Both the position numbers and the translations under genes were made by a program. The notes below the pieces were generated by a model. The model searched no databases. It worked only from the letters and a program-made list of their open reading frames with translations, and was not told the origin of the DNA. From positions 3,348,001 through 3,412,000 of the forward strand of contig JAXLUI010000001.1 in assembly GCA_046329585.1 (NCBI GenBank): a stretch of DNA of 64,000 nucleotides, given 5' to 3'. This DNA comes from DLKC01 sp002478885. Lineage in GTDB: Bacteria > Bacteroidota > Bacteroidia > Chitinophagales > Chitinophagaceae. Below are positions 9,417-17,616 of the stretch, piece after piece (positions within the stretch are counted from its first letter, which is position 1; the number at the start of each line of letters is the position of its first letter).

Positions 9417-12221
9417 CTAAAAAATGGTAACGGGTAAAATTATTTCCCAGTTGTTTGGGCTGGCACCAACAAGATCATTATCCAGCAGCCGGCTATACCG
9501 TAGCCCAAAACTCAGCGGTTGCTGGTTCCACCATTTTGTGTCAAAATATATTTCAGCACCTGCTGATCTCACCTGGTAATTGGTGCCTGTTCTTAAACTT
9601 TTGAGGTTGGTATAATCATAAAAAACATTCGCCCGTATACGTTGAAAATATACCATTTGCGCAAGGCCCCATTCGGGGTAGAACAAAGGAAAATGATAGT
9701 TAATACCAACTTTAAGCATACGCGGAAAATTAAGCGCATCGTATCCCCGGCTTAAGGGGAAATTATTGGTAAATGCGTATTGCTTTCCCGTGTCGCGGCT
9801 TTGATAGGCTGCATTAATAACAAAGCTGTGTGTCTTCGCAAATCCCGGCAAATAAAGATTTCCGCTTACCAGCAATTGACGCGCCTCAATGCTGGTAACA
9901 CTTCCGCGGTACTGGATTGCGATAGTTTGCGCCCATCGCGGGTAAATTTGCTTGTGGGCTTTTTGTACCTGCCCGCTGTAAGTAATGCCGGCATTGATAT
10001 AGTTGATATCGTTCAGCAATTTTTTGCTGTTGGATTTCCACTGAATACTGTTCACGTTATAAGAAGCCGACAGGCTAATACTGCGATACTGCCTGCCTCC
10101 TGTAAAATTTAATGGAAGGCGCAGGCCGGCAGCGGCATTGGTTTCATTCCAGAATAAGGTTGTGTCTTCATTATAGGCTGCATTCCTGTTCCATGTTTGA
10201 TGTGCGTCTATAAAAGGCTGCACGTACCAGCCACCGTACTGGGCAGTGAAACCAACACGGTTATAATGTTCATTTGCATTGTACGTATAGTACAATTGGC
10301 TTTGAAGCGTATTCAAAACATTTTCGCCATAGATATTGAACGAGTAGTCAGGCGGATTTAAATACGGGTTCCAACTGTGAAAATTGAAAGGCCTGAATAG
10401 TTTGGGATAGTCTTTAGAAGCAAAGGTTGAATCATCCAGGTGCTCAAGAAAATGGTTGGCAGTCACGTTAAATGCACGCTCAACGTACAGCCCCTTAAGC
10501 CCACTGGTTGATTCAACCGGCTGCCAGGCTGCATTGGTCGCAGCAAGCCGGTAGCCATCACTGGTAAAAGCCGAAACGATCAATTGGCCGCCGGAAGATA
10601 AGCAACCCTGGTATAACCCTGTTTTGTAGGAGGCCAGCTTATACTGTCTGTTTTGTTTTGTTACATAGGCCCAAATTTCATCGTTGCCTTTGTCGGCGCA
10701 GGAATAAATAAGTGTATCGCCATTCACAACAGGATAACCAAGCAGGCGATTGGTAAATGGCAATAAGGTTACTGTAGTGTCTGTAGTATTGTTGTTAAGC
10801 GGCTTTTTCAGCAGCGCCATTTCGCCTCGCTCATTCCTGTCAAGCACATAAACAAACTGGTCGTCGTTTGAAAATTTCGGGTAAGAAAAATAGTGGTCTT
10901 GCTCATCTTTCAGGGAGTATAATATTTTGCCATCGGTATCCATAATCCGCAGGTAACATTCCTGCGATGGCGTATTTTCTACCGCGGCTACAAGCCTGCC
11001 GTTATGCGAGATGTCGGGTGAAAAATATTTTGCTTTGGCTGCTATCGTTTTTGAACTGCCATCTTTAATATGCAGCATTTTGATATTGCTGAAATTTTTG
11101 TTGCCCCACCTTTCATCGGGTTGATAATAATTATAAATGATGATGCCATTGTTGTAGGAAAAATAATCATCCGTGCCGATGTCCTTCACCGCGATCTTCA
11201 TTGGCAAATGGTCTTTGTTCAACCTGTAAAAAGCAGGTATATCCGTATACGAGGTTTTTAAAACGATAAGCGACCCCTCTTCTCCCGGGTATGGATATTG
11301 GTAATTGGTAACATTGAATTTTTTTATGCCGGTCAGCCAATTAAGTCTGGATAGTGTAGGTGTGTCTCTCCATTGCGCTTTATAATAATTGAAAGCATCA
11401 TTGACAAATCTGCTGTACTGCTTGCCTGTTTGTTTTTTTATGGCACCTTGCATCGGGTAAAACAGCGGTTTAAAAGACGCAGCATCTTGCGTTACACTAT
11501 GCCAGAAGTCGTCGCCGTATTGCTCCCGCCCGTAGGCGGTAAGCAGGTAACCGAGTTCATAGTGACCGGGAATATAATTCCGGTAAGAGCCGTTACGTAA
11601 CTGGCTGTAGTTGTAGTTACGGTTATCGTAGTATAAACTTTTGTAAGGGTTAAAAAAATAAGGCAGCCTGCCGCGGCCCTGCGTACTCATGAGTGTTTCA
11701 TTATAAACAGCATCACCTTCAAAAAACCAGTCAGGGATGGCCGCCGCGTTTGCCAGCGCTCTTCCATTTTCACCGAACAAAACCGCCATTGTTTTTGAAA
11801 AGCCTACATTAAAATTGCTGTATTGCTGCACGTGCCTGAATTCGTGAATGGCAAGATTGTCGGCCCAATGTTGCGCACCAAGTTCAAAAGTATTTTGCGG
11901 TGGCATAAGATAAAATTCACTGCGGTATGGAGCCAGTTGAACATAAGCGTTTGAAATGGTTACGTCATTTTGCAACACGATATTTATCTTTTGAATCCTG
12001 CTGCCAATAGAACCGCTGTAATTACGTTGTAGTGCATGTGTTATAGCAGCAACGCGGTTCGCGGTACGCTCAAGTCCTTCTGGAAATATGATTCTAACCG
12101 TATCGGTATTGATCTGTTTCCAGTGAACAGAAGATGGATTGCCACCGAATTGCTGAGCTGTGGCAACATGTGTAAAACACAAAACAAAAACGAGCAGCAG
12201 ATAATGACCGGCTTTGTGCAT
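9417..12221 (-). CDS. Outer-membrane protein: HExxH peptidase-like domain, TolB-like propeller, C-terminal beta-barrel
   Basis: 934 residues from the ATG at 12221, where a signal peptide starts (MHKAGHYLLLVFVLCF, cleavage near ATAQQ); upstream codons cross a terminator hairpin and are rejected. Residues 126-130 are HEFRH within AIHEFRHVQQY, and about 40 residues later WFFEGDA supplies Glu168. That is the HExxH...E arrangement of gluzincin / peptidase-MA-type domains. The middle, about residues 300-600, has repeated blades such as YFSPDISHNGRLVA and FSYPKFSNDDQFVYV, typical of TolB/WD40-like propellers. The last 300 residues alternate in a beta-barrel pattern and end in ILPVTIF, an outer-membrane-like C-terminus. 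Likely a surface peptidase or protein-folding factor. The family is common in Bacteroidota but no function is assigned. It converges on the giant gene. Confidence 0.8.
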   Translation of the reverse strand: MHKAGHYLLLVFVLCFTHVATAQQFGGNPSSVHWKQINTDTVRIIFPEGLERTANRVAAITHALQRNYSGSIGSRIQKINIVLQNDVTISNAYVQLAPYRSEFYLMPPQNTFELGAQHWADNLAIHEFRHVQQYSNFNVGFSKTMAVLFGENGRALANAAAIPDWFFEGDAVYNETLMSTQGRGRLPYFFNPYKSLYYDNRNYNYSQLRNGSYRNYIPGHYELGYLLTAYGREQYGDDFWHSVTQDAASFKPLFYPMQGAIKKQTGKQYSRFVNDAFNYYKAQWRDTPTLSRLNWLTGIKKFNVTNYQYPYPGEEGSLIVLKTSYTDIPAFYRLNKDHLPMKIAVKDIGTDDYFSYNNGIIIYNYYQPDERWGNKNFSNIKMLHIKDGSSKTIAAKAKYFSPDISHNGRLVAAVENTPSQECYLRIMDTDGKILYSLKDEQDHYFSYPKFSNDDQFVYVLDRNERGEMALLKKPLNNNTTDTTVTLLPFTNRLLGYPVVNGDTLIYSCADKGNDEIWAYVTKQNRQYKLASYKTGLYQGCLSSGGQLIVSAFTSDGYRLAATNAAWQPVESTSGLKGLYVERAFNVTANHFLEHLDDSTFASKDYPKLFRPFNFHSWNPYLNPPDYSFNIYGENVLNTLQSQLYYTYNANEHYNRVGFTAQYGGWYVQPFIDAHQTWNRNAAYNEDTTLFWNETNAAAGLRLPLNFTGGRQYRSISLSASYNVNSIQWKSNSKKLLNDINYINAGITYSGQVQKAHKQIYPRWAQTIAIQYRGSVTSIEARQLLVSGNLYLPGFAKTHSFVINAAYQSRDTGKQYAFTNNFPLSRGYDALNFPRMLKVGINYHFPLFYPEWGLAQMVYFQRIRANVFYDYTNLKSLRTGTNYQVRSAGAEIYFDTKWWNQQPLSFGLRYSRLLDNDLVGASPNNWEIILPVTIF

Positions 12222-12250
12222 CCTTTTTTTTGTGAAGATAATGCGAAATA

Positions 12251-12279
12251 AAAACCATCCGTTGCTGGCGGATGGTTTT
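12251..12279 (-). terminator. Terminator hairpin between two minus-strand genes
   Basis: Perfect 11-bp stem AAAACCATCCG (12251-12261) and CGGATGGTTTT (12269-12279) with a 7-nt loop. On the minus strand it is followed by TTTTTATTT-type sequence. It lies 22 nt after the stop of the 12301-12708 gene. Confidence 0.85.
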
Positions 12280-12300
12280 ACAATATTCATTAAGATTATC

Positions 12301-12708
12301 TCAGGCCATTACTGCATTTGTCAGGTGCACTTTGGTCATCTCGTGGTAATGGTTTTGCAACTGGTGTATATACAGAGCATGGGGGTTGTCTCTCCTGTCT
12401 TCGCGATACCACATTTCCATGCTGGAAAAATCGTTCTCTTTTGGTATCACCAGCCTGAAAGCGCCTTTCTTATATTTTACCACGCCATCGTTCATAACCT
12501 CTTTTGTGAAGTTGAGCTTTAGCATTTCCTCATCACTGATCGCTATCGGGTAAAGGTCTTCAGGTTCGTACCAGAATTCCTGCACATCCGTTTCAACACA
12601 AACCTGTTTATCATCGCGGTTGATTTCGATCACTTCGCCATTTCTGCGGGAACCTTCGTATGCTGCTGTAACGTAGTCGCCCATTTTAATTTCATTGAAA
12701 GGTATCAT
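12301..12708 (-). CDS. Conserved hypothetical protein, SH3/Tudor-like N-terminus
   Basis: 135 residues. I prefer the ATG at 12708 (MIPFNEIKMGDYV) over a TTG six bases upstream. The first 45 residues, with KMGDYVTAAYEG, NGEVIEINRDD and WYEPEDLYPI, look like a small beta-barrel of the SH3/Tudor type that sets out how a segment may be chemically or structurally modified. The rest is alpha/beta with no known motif. No signal peptide, so cytoplasmic. It is transcribed alone, with its own terminator at 12251-12279. I cannot assign a function. Confidence 0.7.
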   Translation of the reverse strand: MIPFNEIKMGDYVTAAYEGSRRNGEVIEINRDDKQVCVETDVQEFWYEPEDLYPIAISDEEMLKLNFTKEVMNDGVVKYKKGAFRLVIPKENDFSSMEMWYREDRRDNPHALYIHQLQNHYHEMTKVHLTNAVMA

Positions 12709-12764
12709 ATGCAATCGTTTTTTTGAGATATTAATTTACGACTCTTATCATTCACCAAAAAAAG

Positions 12765-12822
12765 TTTTTGTTACCAGGCAGTTGATTCTTTGGGCGTCGC
12801 CGCTTGCGTCGCACACTTGTAC
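12765..12822 (+). repeat. Interspersed intergenic element, copy 4
   Basis: T-run at 12765-12769, ACCAGGC box at 12773-12779, then GGGCGTCGCCGC and the exact core TTGCGTCGCACACTTGTAC at 12804-12822. It lies between divergent genes. Confidence 0.8.
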
Positions 12823-12975
12823 GTTCGGTTGGTGAATCGGCAGCGGAAGCACGAGACGGTAACCTACGACGGCACTGCGAAGTCTTTTACCCGCCTACCC
12901 GTTTTGATGACTTCCCTGATCGGTAAAAATTGTACATGCAGGCCGGTGCAATACTGCGAACCATTTATACAACCG

Positions 12976-13008
12976 TTGATTGTTTGTCGGCAGGAAAAAA
13001 TATCTTTG
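12976..13008 (+). promoter_or_regulatory. Promoter of nagB
   Basis: TTG at 12976-12978, 22-nt spacer, TATCTTTG at 13001-13008, an exact TAnnTTTG. The ATG at 13027 is 18 nt further on, which supports that start and a short leader. Confidence 0.55.
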
Positions 13009-13026
13009 GCAGTAACAACAAAGCAT

Positions 13027-13752
13027 ATGAAGATTATAGTATCGGAAAATTACGAAGCGCTCTCCAGGCAAATTGCTGCCGATGTTGCGGAAGTATTGAT
13101 CAACCTAGAAAGGCCGTTGTTTTGCCCCACATCGGGCGACACGCCAAAAGGGCTTTATGCGGCGTTATTGGATTTGCAAAAAGCAGGCAAAATCAATTTT
13201 AGTAATTGCCTTTTTGTTGGCCTCGATGAATGGACAAACATGAACGGCGAAGACGAAGGCAGTTGTCGCCAGTCGCTCGATGTGCATTTTTTCGGGCCTG
13301 CAGGCATTGCTGCTGAACAGGTTTGTTTCTTTGATGGAAAGAATACCAACGGCGAAGCAGAGTGCAAAAAGGTAGAAGATTTTATTGCAGCAAATGGTGG
13401 TATAGATCTCGTTGTACTTGGGCTCGGATTGAATGGGCACGTTGGAATGAATGAACCGGGAACCCCGGCCGATATTCGTTCGCATGTTTCAATACTCGAT
13501 CCACAAACAGCACAAACCGGCCAAAAATATTTTACCAGGCCCACGGCGCTCGCCACCGGCTTAACACTTGGCATAGCAACGCTGTTAAGCGCAAAACATA
13601 TTTTTTTAATGGTGAACGGAAGCCGCAAGGCTGCGATTGTAAAGCATGTGGTAGATACAGATGCTACGGAATCCATTCCCGCTACTTTGCTTAAAGGCCA
13701 TCCCGGCTTCCACATCTACCTCGATAAGGCTGCTGCCGCATTTATCGAATAA
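13027..13752 (+). CDS. nagB: Glucosamine-6-phosphate deaminase
   Basis: 241 residues from the ATG at 13027 (MKIIVSENYEALS), placed right after a -7 element. The NagB/6-phosphogluconolactonase fold is recognised by PTSGDTPKGLY (phosphate loop), GLDEWTNM, and LGLGLNGHVGMNEPG, where the GHxxxNEP pattern is diagnostic of the deaminase rather than the lactonase. It converts glucosamine-6-phosphate to fructose-6-phosphate and ammonia in the cytoplasm, the exit step of amino-sugar catabolism. At about 240 residues it is slightly shorter than E. coli NagB (266), as in many Gram-positive and Bacteroidota forms. It stands alone; a ROK sugar kinase 26 kb away could act in the same pathway, which is inference only. 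Confidence 0.85.
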   Translation: MKIIVSENYEALSRQIAADVAEVLINLERPLFCPTSGDTPKGLYAALLDLQKAGKINFSNCLFVGLDEWTNMNGEDEGSCRQSLDVHFFGPAGIAAEQVCFFDGKNTNGEAECKKVEDFIAANGGIDLVVLGLGLNGHVGMNEPGTPADIRSHVSILDPQTAQTGQKYFTRPTALATGLTLGIATLLSAKHIFLMVNGSRKAAIVKHVVDTDATESIPATLLKGHPGFHIYLDKAAAAFIE

Positions 13753-13856
13753 TTTTTGCTTCCTGTAACTATGCGAATGGCTGCCCGTTTTTTAATGCTG
13801 TTTAATTGCTTCTGTGTATCTTCAATTACATTCGTGCCGTAAAAAGAAATATTTGA

Positions 13857-14846
13857 ATGAATATATTTGTTAGTGGAGCAACAGGATATATTGGTAATAA
13901 TCTCGTAAAAAGGCTGGCAGCTGAAGGACATGTTATTCATGCGCTTTGCAGGTCATCAGGTAAGGCGCATCTTTTAGCGCATCCAAACATAATAATATTT
14001 GATGGCGATATAAACAGTTACCCGGCGGTCCTTGAGGCAATGGCCGGGTGCAGGCAGGCTTACCATCTTGCCGCGTTTGCAAGGGTTTGGGCGAAAGATC
14101 CTGCTATTTTTTATAAAATAAATGTAGAGGGCACGAAGAACGTTCTTGATGCTGCCCGGGAAGCCCGCGTTGAAAAAATTGTGTTTACCTCTACAGCTGG
14201 CGTGCTCGGGCCGTCCGCCTCAAAACCTGTTTCAGAAAGCGATAAACGCATTGGCGACGTGATGAATGAATATGAGGATAGTAAAACAAAAGCAGAACTG
14301 TTATGTACTAACTACCACAAGACATACGGCATGCATATCGTTACAGTAAATCCTCCGCGTGTGTATGGCCCCGGTGTGGAAAGCGAAAGCAATGCTGTTA
14401 CCAGGTTGCTTAAATTCTTTATAAAAGGCAAATGGCGCATTATGCCTGGCGACGGAACAAAAACGGGCAGTTATGTTCATGTGGATGATGTGGTAAATGG
14501 GCATATACTTTCCATGGAAAAAGGAAGGGCCGGCGAGCGGTATATCCTGTCCGGTGTAAATGCATCTTACAAAGACTTCTTTGCACTTGCGATGAAGTTA
14601 TCAGGCAAACAGACAAGGCTTTTTAATTTTCCTGTATGGCTCATGATATTTTGCAGCTATTGCTTTTTGGCTTGGACCAAAATATCCGGGCAACCTCCGC
14701 TCTTAACCCCGAAATGGGTCAGAAAGTATTTGTACGACTGGTCGCTCAGCTGCGAAAAAGCACAAAAGGAATTGGGATACAGTTATCGTTCATTGGAAGA
14801 AGGATTGGCACAAACCATCGCATGGGTGAAGCAAGGTGGAAAATAG
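13857..14846 (+). CDS. NAD-dependent epimerase/dehydratase (3beta-HSD / dihydroflavonol reductase-like)
   Basis: 329 residues, extended SDR fold. The N-terminal NAD-binding loop is SGATGYIGNNLVKRL (GxxGxxG), followed by the AYHLAAFARVWA strand. The catalytic pair is in YEDSKTKAE (YxxxK), with Thr/Ser in TSTAGVLGPSA. The substrate region NPPRVYGPG resembles dihydroflavonol-4-reductase/steroid-dehydrogenase-like bacterial enzymes. A hydrophobic stretch near residue 265 (VWLMIFCSYCFLAW) may touch the membrane. It is followed after 45 nt by a second SDR gene on the same strand, so the two probably form an operon. The physiological substrate cannot be told from sequence; lipid or polyketide-like carbonyls are possible. 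Confidence 0.8.
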   Translation: MNIFVSGATGYIGNNLVKRLAAEGHVIHALCRSSGKAHLLAHPNIIIFDGDINSYPAVLEAMAGCRQAYHLAAFARVWAKDPAIFYKINVEGTKNVLDAAREARVEKIVFTSTAGVLGPSASKPVSESDKRIGDVMNEYEDSKTKAELLCTNYHKTYGMHIVTVNPPRVYGPGVESESNAVTRLLKFFIKGKWRIMPGDGTKTGSYVHVDDVVNGHILSMEKGRAGERYILSGVNASYKDFFALAMKLSGKQTRLFNFPVWLMIFCSYCFLAWTKISGQPPLLTPKWVRKYLYDWSLSCEKAQKELGYSYRSLEEGLAQTIAWVKQGGK

Positions 14847-14891
14847 CCGTATAACATTATAATTTTTTAACACTGTTGCAAAGGAATCAAG

Positions 14892-15683
14892 ATGTACACA
14901 TTAATTACCGGAGCTAGTTCAGGAATAGGTAAAGCACTTGCCCTTGAATGCGCCTCTAGGGGTATGCATCTTTTGCTGGTCGCCTTACCCGGAAACGAAC
15001 TTTCGGGGCTCGAAAAGGAGATTACCGGTAAATACCGGGTCAACTGCCACTCGTTTCCAATCGATCTGTCTCAACGTTGCGCATCATCGCAGGTACACGA
15101 TTGGGTAAAAGCAAACGATTATAAGGTAAACGTGCTCATTAACAATGTAGGTGTTGGCTCTAAAGGACCTTTTGAGAAAATTTCAAAGGAATTTTACTAT
15201 ACTCAAATCAATCTCAACATAACGGCCATGTGCATTATGACAAGGCTCTTTTCCTGCGAGCTGAAAGCAAATGCACCGTCACACATTCTCAATGTCGGCA
15301 GCCTTGGCGGTTTCTTTGTGCTTCCGGAAAAGACGGTATACACTGCTACAAAAGCATTTGTTTATTCTTTCAGTCAGAGCCTCCGTTCCGAGCTAAAACC
15401 ACAGGGTATCAATGTTAGCGTTGTTTGTCCGGGTGGTGTCGATAGCAACGCAAACACCATTGCCAGCAATAAAGACCTTAAAGGAATTGCAAAGGCGTCC
15501 ATCTTAACCGCCGAAGAGCTGGCAAAACAAACCATCAGCAATATGCTAAAAGGTAAATCGGTTATTATTCCCGGGTATGTAAATAAATTCAATTACGGGT
15601 TAAGCCGCATTGTCCCAAGATTTATCCAGCATATTTTTATCTGTCGTGCATTTAAAAATGTAAAAAAACACAGCTACTCTTAG
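14892..15683 (+). CDS. Short-chain dehydrogenase/reductase
   Basis: 263 residues, classical SDR. The cofactor loop is TGASSGIGKALA, the NNVG motif is present (INNVGVGSKGPF), a serine lies in LNVGSLGG and the catalytic YxxxK is in YTATKAFVYSF. Residues PGGVDSNAN follow in the usual position. The family uses NAD(P)H to reduce carbonyls; substrate unknown. The best matches by motif are DltE/YqjQ-like SDRs with a long C-terminus ending in basic residues. It lies 45 nt downstream of the epimerase-like gene and is probably co-transcribed with it. Confidence 0.8.
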   Translation: MYTLITGASSGIGKALALECASRGMHLLLVALPGNELSGLEKEITGKYRVNCHSFPIDLSQRCASSQVHDWVKANDYKVNVLINNVGVGSKGPFEKISKEFYYTQINLNITAMCIMTRLFSCELKANAPSHILNVGSLGGFFVLPEKTVYTATKAFVYSFSQSLRSELKPQGINVSVVCPGGVDSNANTIASNKDLKGIAKASILTAEELAKQTISNMLKGKSVIIPGYVNKFNYGLSRIVPRFIQHIFICRAFKNVKKHSYS

Positions 15684-15820
15684 TCTTGCCAGCACCATCA
15701 CTCCTGGCGGCTTTGCTTGCGATGATCCGTTCAGCTGCTCTACTTCAGGCGGCAGCAATATACTGAAAGCCGCGAGTTGTTATTACCAGGAGAACATCGG
15801 CTTACTAACGACCACACAGG

Positions 15821-16072
15821 TCAATGGAAGTTTGTATTCATCAGCAGGATGCTACAGACAGAAAAACCAACCAACAGGAATACGCCCAATCCCAGCAATA
15901 TGCCCTGGCCCACTTGTTTCTTGTCGGGTTTGGTACAATAGACTATCCCAACTATAAGCTGGCCTATCAGTGAAAGCAATACCAGCATGATCAACACAGG
16001 TATAAAGATCAGCAGCAGCGAGGCAATATTAGCGCCAATGGTTAACAGGGCAGTCTTGACAACTTTATTCAT
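15821..16072 (-). CDS. Small membrane protein (83 aa), unknown function
   Basis: Begins MNKVVKTALL. Two or three hydrophobic helices are visible, at about residues 8-47 (possibly two packed helices) and about 57-78, with a charged turn CTKPDKKQVGQG between them. I do not recognise a family. It follows the radical SAM gene on the same strand after about 40 nt, so co-transcription is likely, but nothing ties the functions together. Confidence 0.6.
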   Translation of the reverse strand: MNKVVKTALLTIGANIASLLLIFIPVLIMLVLLSLIGQLIVGIVYCTKPDKKQVGQGILLGLGVFLLVGFSVCSILLMNTNFH

Positions 16073-16112
16073 AGTGCGGCAGGATTTGTTCGTTTGTCAA
16101 TTTACAACAACT

Positions 16113-17516
16113 TTACGCAATGGCATTTTTTCCAGCCTGTAACTGTTTTACGTAAGCCTCTTTCTCATCGCGGTAAAACAGGTTCATCGTTTCGAAAGGA
16201 ATGATGCGCCCGTCTTTGTGCACAATATGCACGCAGCTTTTTTTAATTGCCCTCACATCAAAATCGTAGGCATCGATGAACCTCATAATAATGATACGGA
16301 AAAGATTGTCATAGTTAAGGCCAGGTGCGTAAATCTGCGGCAGGCAGCACATCAGCTCTTTAAAATTCTCTTCCACCCTGTCAACAGAAATGCCTGTGCT
16401 GAATATCTTCAGCATTTGTGCATGCAAGGCTTCGTCCTGCTCATACACGATCGTATTGCGGCTGTTGTTAAGTAATTCAGCAGGGTCAACATAACGTGTC
16501 ATGGAAAATACTTTGCCGGCCAGCTTCAAAGCATAGCCCATCACCAACGCATCCGGGTTGCATGGAACCGGAATAAGATCGTTTGGTTGAAATACATTGG
16601 TCTGATCCAGTATTTTAGTGCGTACATCCGTCATGGTAATCCTGTCTTTTGCCGGATCAAAATTTTCAAGCCTGCCCGCGGCCTGAACCGGCTGAAATGT
16701 AACACCTCTTACACATTTTTGCTGCAATGCAAAATCAATGATCTTTCCTATCTCGTCATCATTTAATCCTTGCTGCAACGTAACAACAAGCGTTGTGGAC
16801 AGATTTACTTCGTTAAGATGTTCGAGCGCCTTTAACCGCACGCCGGTGAGATCTTCTCCGCGCAGCTGTTGCAACACTTCGGGTTTGAAAGAGTCGAACT
16901 GGAGGTAAATCTCAAAATCGGGTGCATAAGAGGCCAGCTTTGTTGTGAACTGAGGATCTTTGGCAATCCGAATTCCATTTGTGTTGAGCATTAAATGCCT
17001 GATGGGCTTCTTTTTTGCTACATCGAGTATTTCAAAGAAATGAGGGTGCACGGTTGGCTCTCCGCCACTTATTTGTACCACATCAGGAGAGCCTTCATTG
17101 GCAACAATAATATCCAACATTCTTTCAACTTCTTCCACCGTGCGGTGGCGCCCGTGGTGCGGTGAACTCATCGCATAACAGGTAGGGCAAGTAAGGTTGC
17201 AGCGATCGGTGATTTCAACAACGGTTAAACAGCTGTGTTGTTCATGATCTGTACATAAGCCGCAGTCGTAAGGGCAACCGTAATGCGTTTTAGTATTAAA
17301 CTTTAACGGTATTTCCGATGGCTTGTTATAGTTGCGGATATTCTTGTAGTACGCTATATCAGTTGCGATAAGTACTTTGCTGAAGCCATGTTCCGGGCAA
17401 TTCTTTAGCATATAAACATGGTCGTTTTGAAAAACAATTTTGGCATCAACCCTTTTTAAACATTCAGGGCAAAGGCTTATGGTGAAATCATAGTAGGTGT
17501 AGTCTCTTTCGGGCAT
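16113..17516 (-). CDS. Radical SAM enzyme of the MJ0619 / tetraether synthase (Tes) family
   Basis: 467 residues from the ATG at 17516 (MPERDYTYYDFT); a start at 17573 would run through a copy of the interspersed element, so it is rejected. The N-terminal cysteine cluster is C16-x2-C19 and C40 (CPEHG). The family signature CPYDCGLC at 81-88 is followed by DHEQHSC96 and the radical SAM motif C106NLTC110PTC113, then the SAM-contact region QISGGEPTVHP. This order (zinc-like pair, CPYDCGLC, CxxxCxxC) is known in archaeal MJ0619 (pterin dimethyltransferase), archaeal Tes (tetraether lipid coupling) and bacterial Mss-like proteins. Methylation or C-C coupling of an unactivated carbon is therefore a reasonable inference; the substrate is unknown. 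It is not an anaerobic sulfatase-maturing enzyme, because the SPASM pattern of those enzymes is not visible. Confidence 0.8.
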   Translation of the reverse strand: MPERDYTYYDFTISLCPECLKRVDAKIVFQNDHVYMLKNCPEHGFSKVLIATDIAYYKNIRNYNKPSEIPLKFNTKTHYGCPYDCGLCTDHEQHSCLTVVEITDRCNLTCPTCYAMSSPHHGRHRTVEEVERMLDIIVANEGSPDVVQISGGEPTVHPHFFEILDVAKKKPIRHLMLNTNGIRIAKDPQFTTKLASYAPDFEIYLQFDSFKPEVLQQLRGEDLTGVRLKALEHLNEVNLSTTLVVTLQQGLNDDEIGKIIDFALQQKCVRGVTFQPVQAAGRLENFDPAKDRITMTDVRTKILDQTNVFQPNDLIPVPCNPDALVMGYALKLAGKVFSMTRYVDPAELLNNSRNTIVYEQDEALHAQMLKIFSTGISVDRVEENFKELMCCLPQIYAPGLNYDNLFRIIIMRFIDAYDFDVRAIKKSCVHIVHKDGRIIPFETMNLFYRDEKEAYVKQLQAGKNAIA

Positions 17517-17554
17517 GGACGTGGTTTGTTGTTTTGCTGAAACCTGTAACAGGC

Positions 17555-17612
17555 GTACAATTTTGCGACGCAACAGAAATCGCTTGCAAGGCAGAAGCCC
17601 GGCTCCAAAAAA
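17555..17612 (-). repeat. Interspersed intergenic element, copy 5
   Basis: On the minus strand: TTTTTT (17612-17607), GAGCCGGGC box, then GTTGCGTCGCAAAATTGTAC (17574-17555). It starts 5 nt after the stop of the DUF1501 gene and fills most of the 100-nt gap before the radical SAM start. Confidence 0.8.
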
Positions 17613-17616
17613 TCTG

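Larger units (their letters stand above)
12715..13026. other. Divergent intergenic region, about 310 bp
   Basis: Contains one copy of the interspersed element (12765-12822) and the promoter for nagB (12976-13008). Open codons here in the nagB frame are rejected because the element and promoter lie inside them. Confidence 0.6.

Noticed and set aside
12790..13026. N-terminal extension of nagB
   Set aside because: It contains the interspersed element and the promoter -7 box, and the remaining protein from 13027 is a complete NagB.
16113..17516. Anaerobic sulfatase-maturing enzyme for the two sulfatases
   Set aside because: The cysteine pattern is that of the MJ0619/Tes family; no SPASM-type C-terminal pattern is visible.
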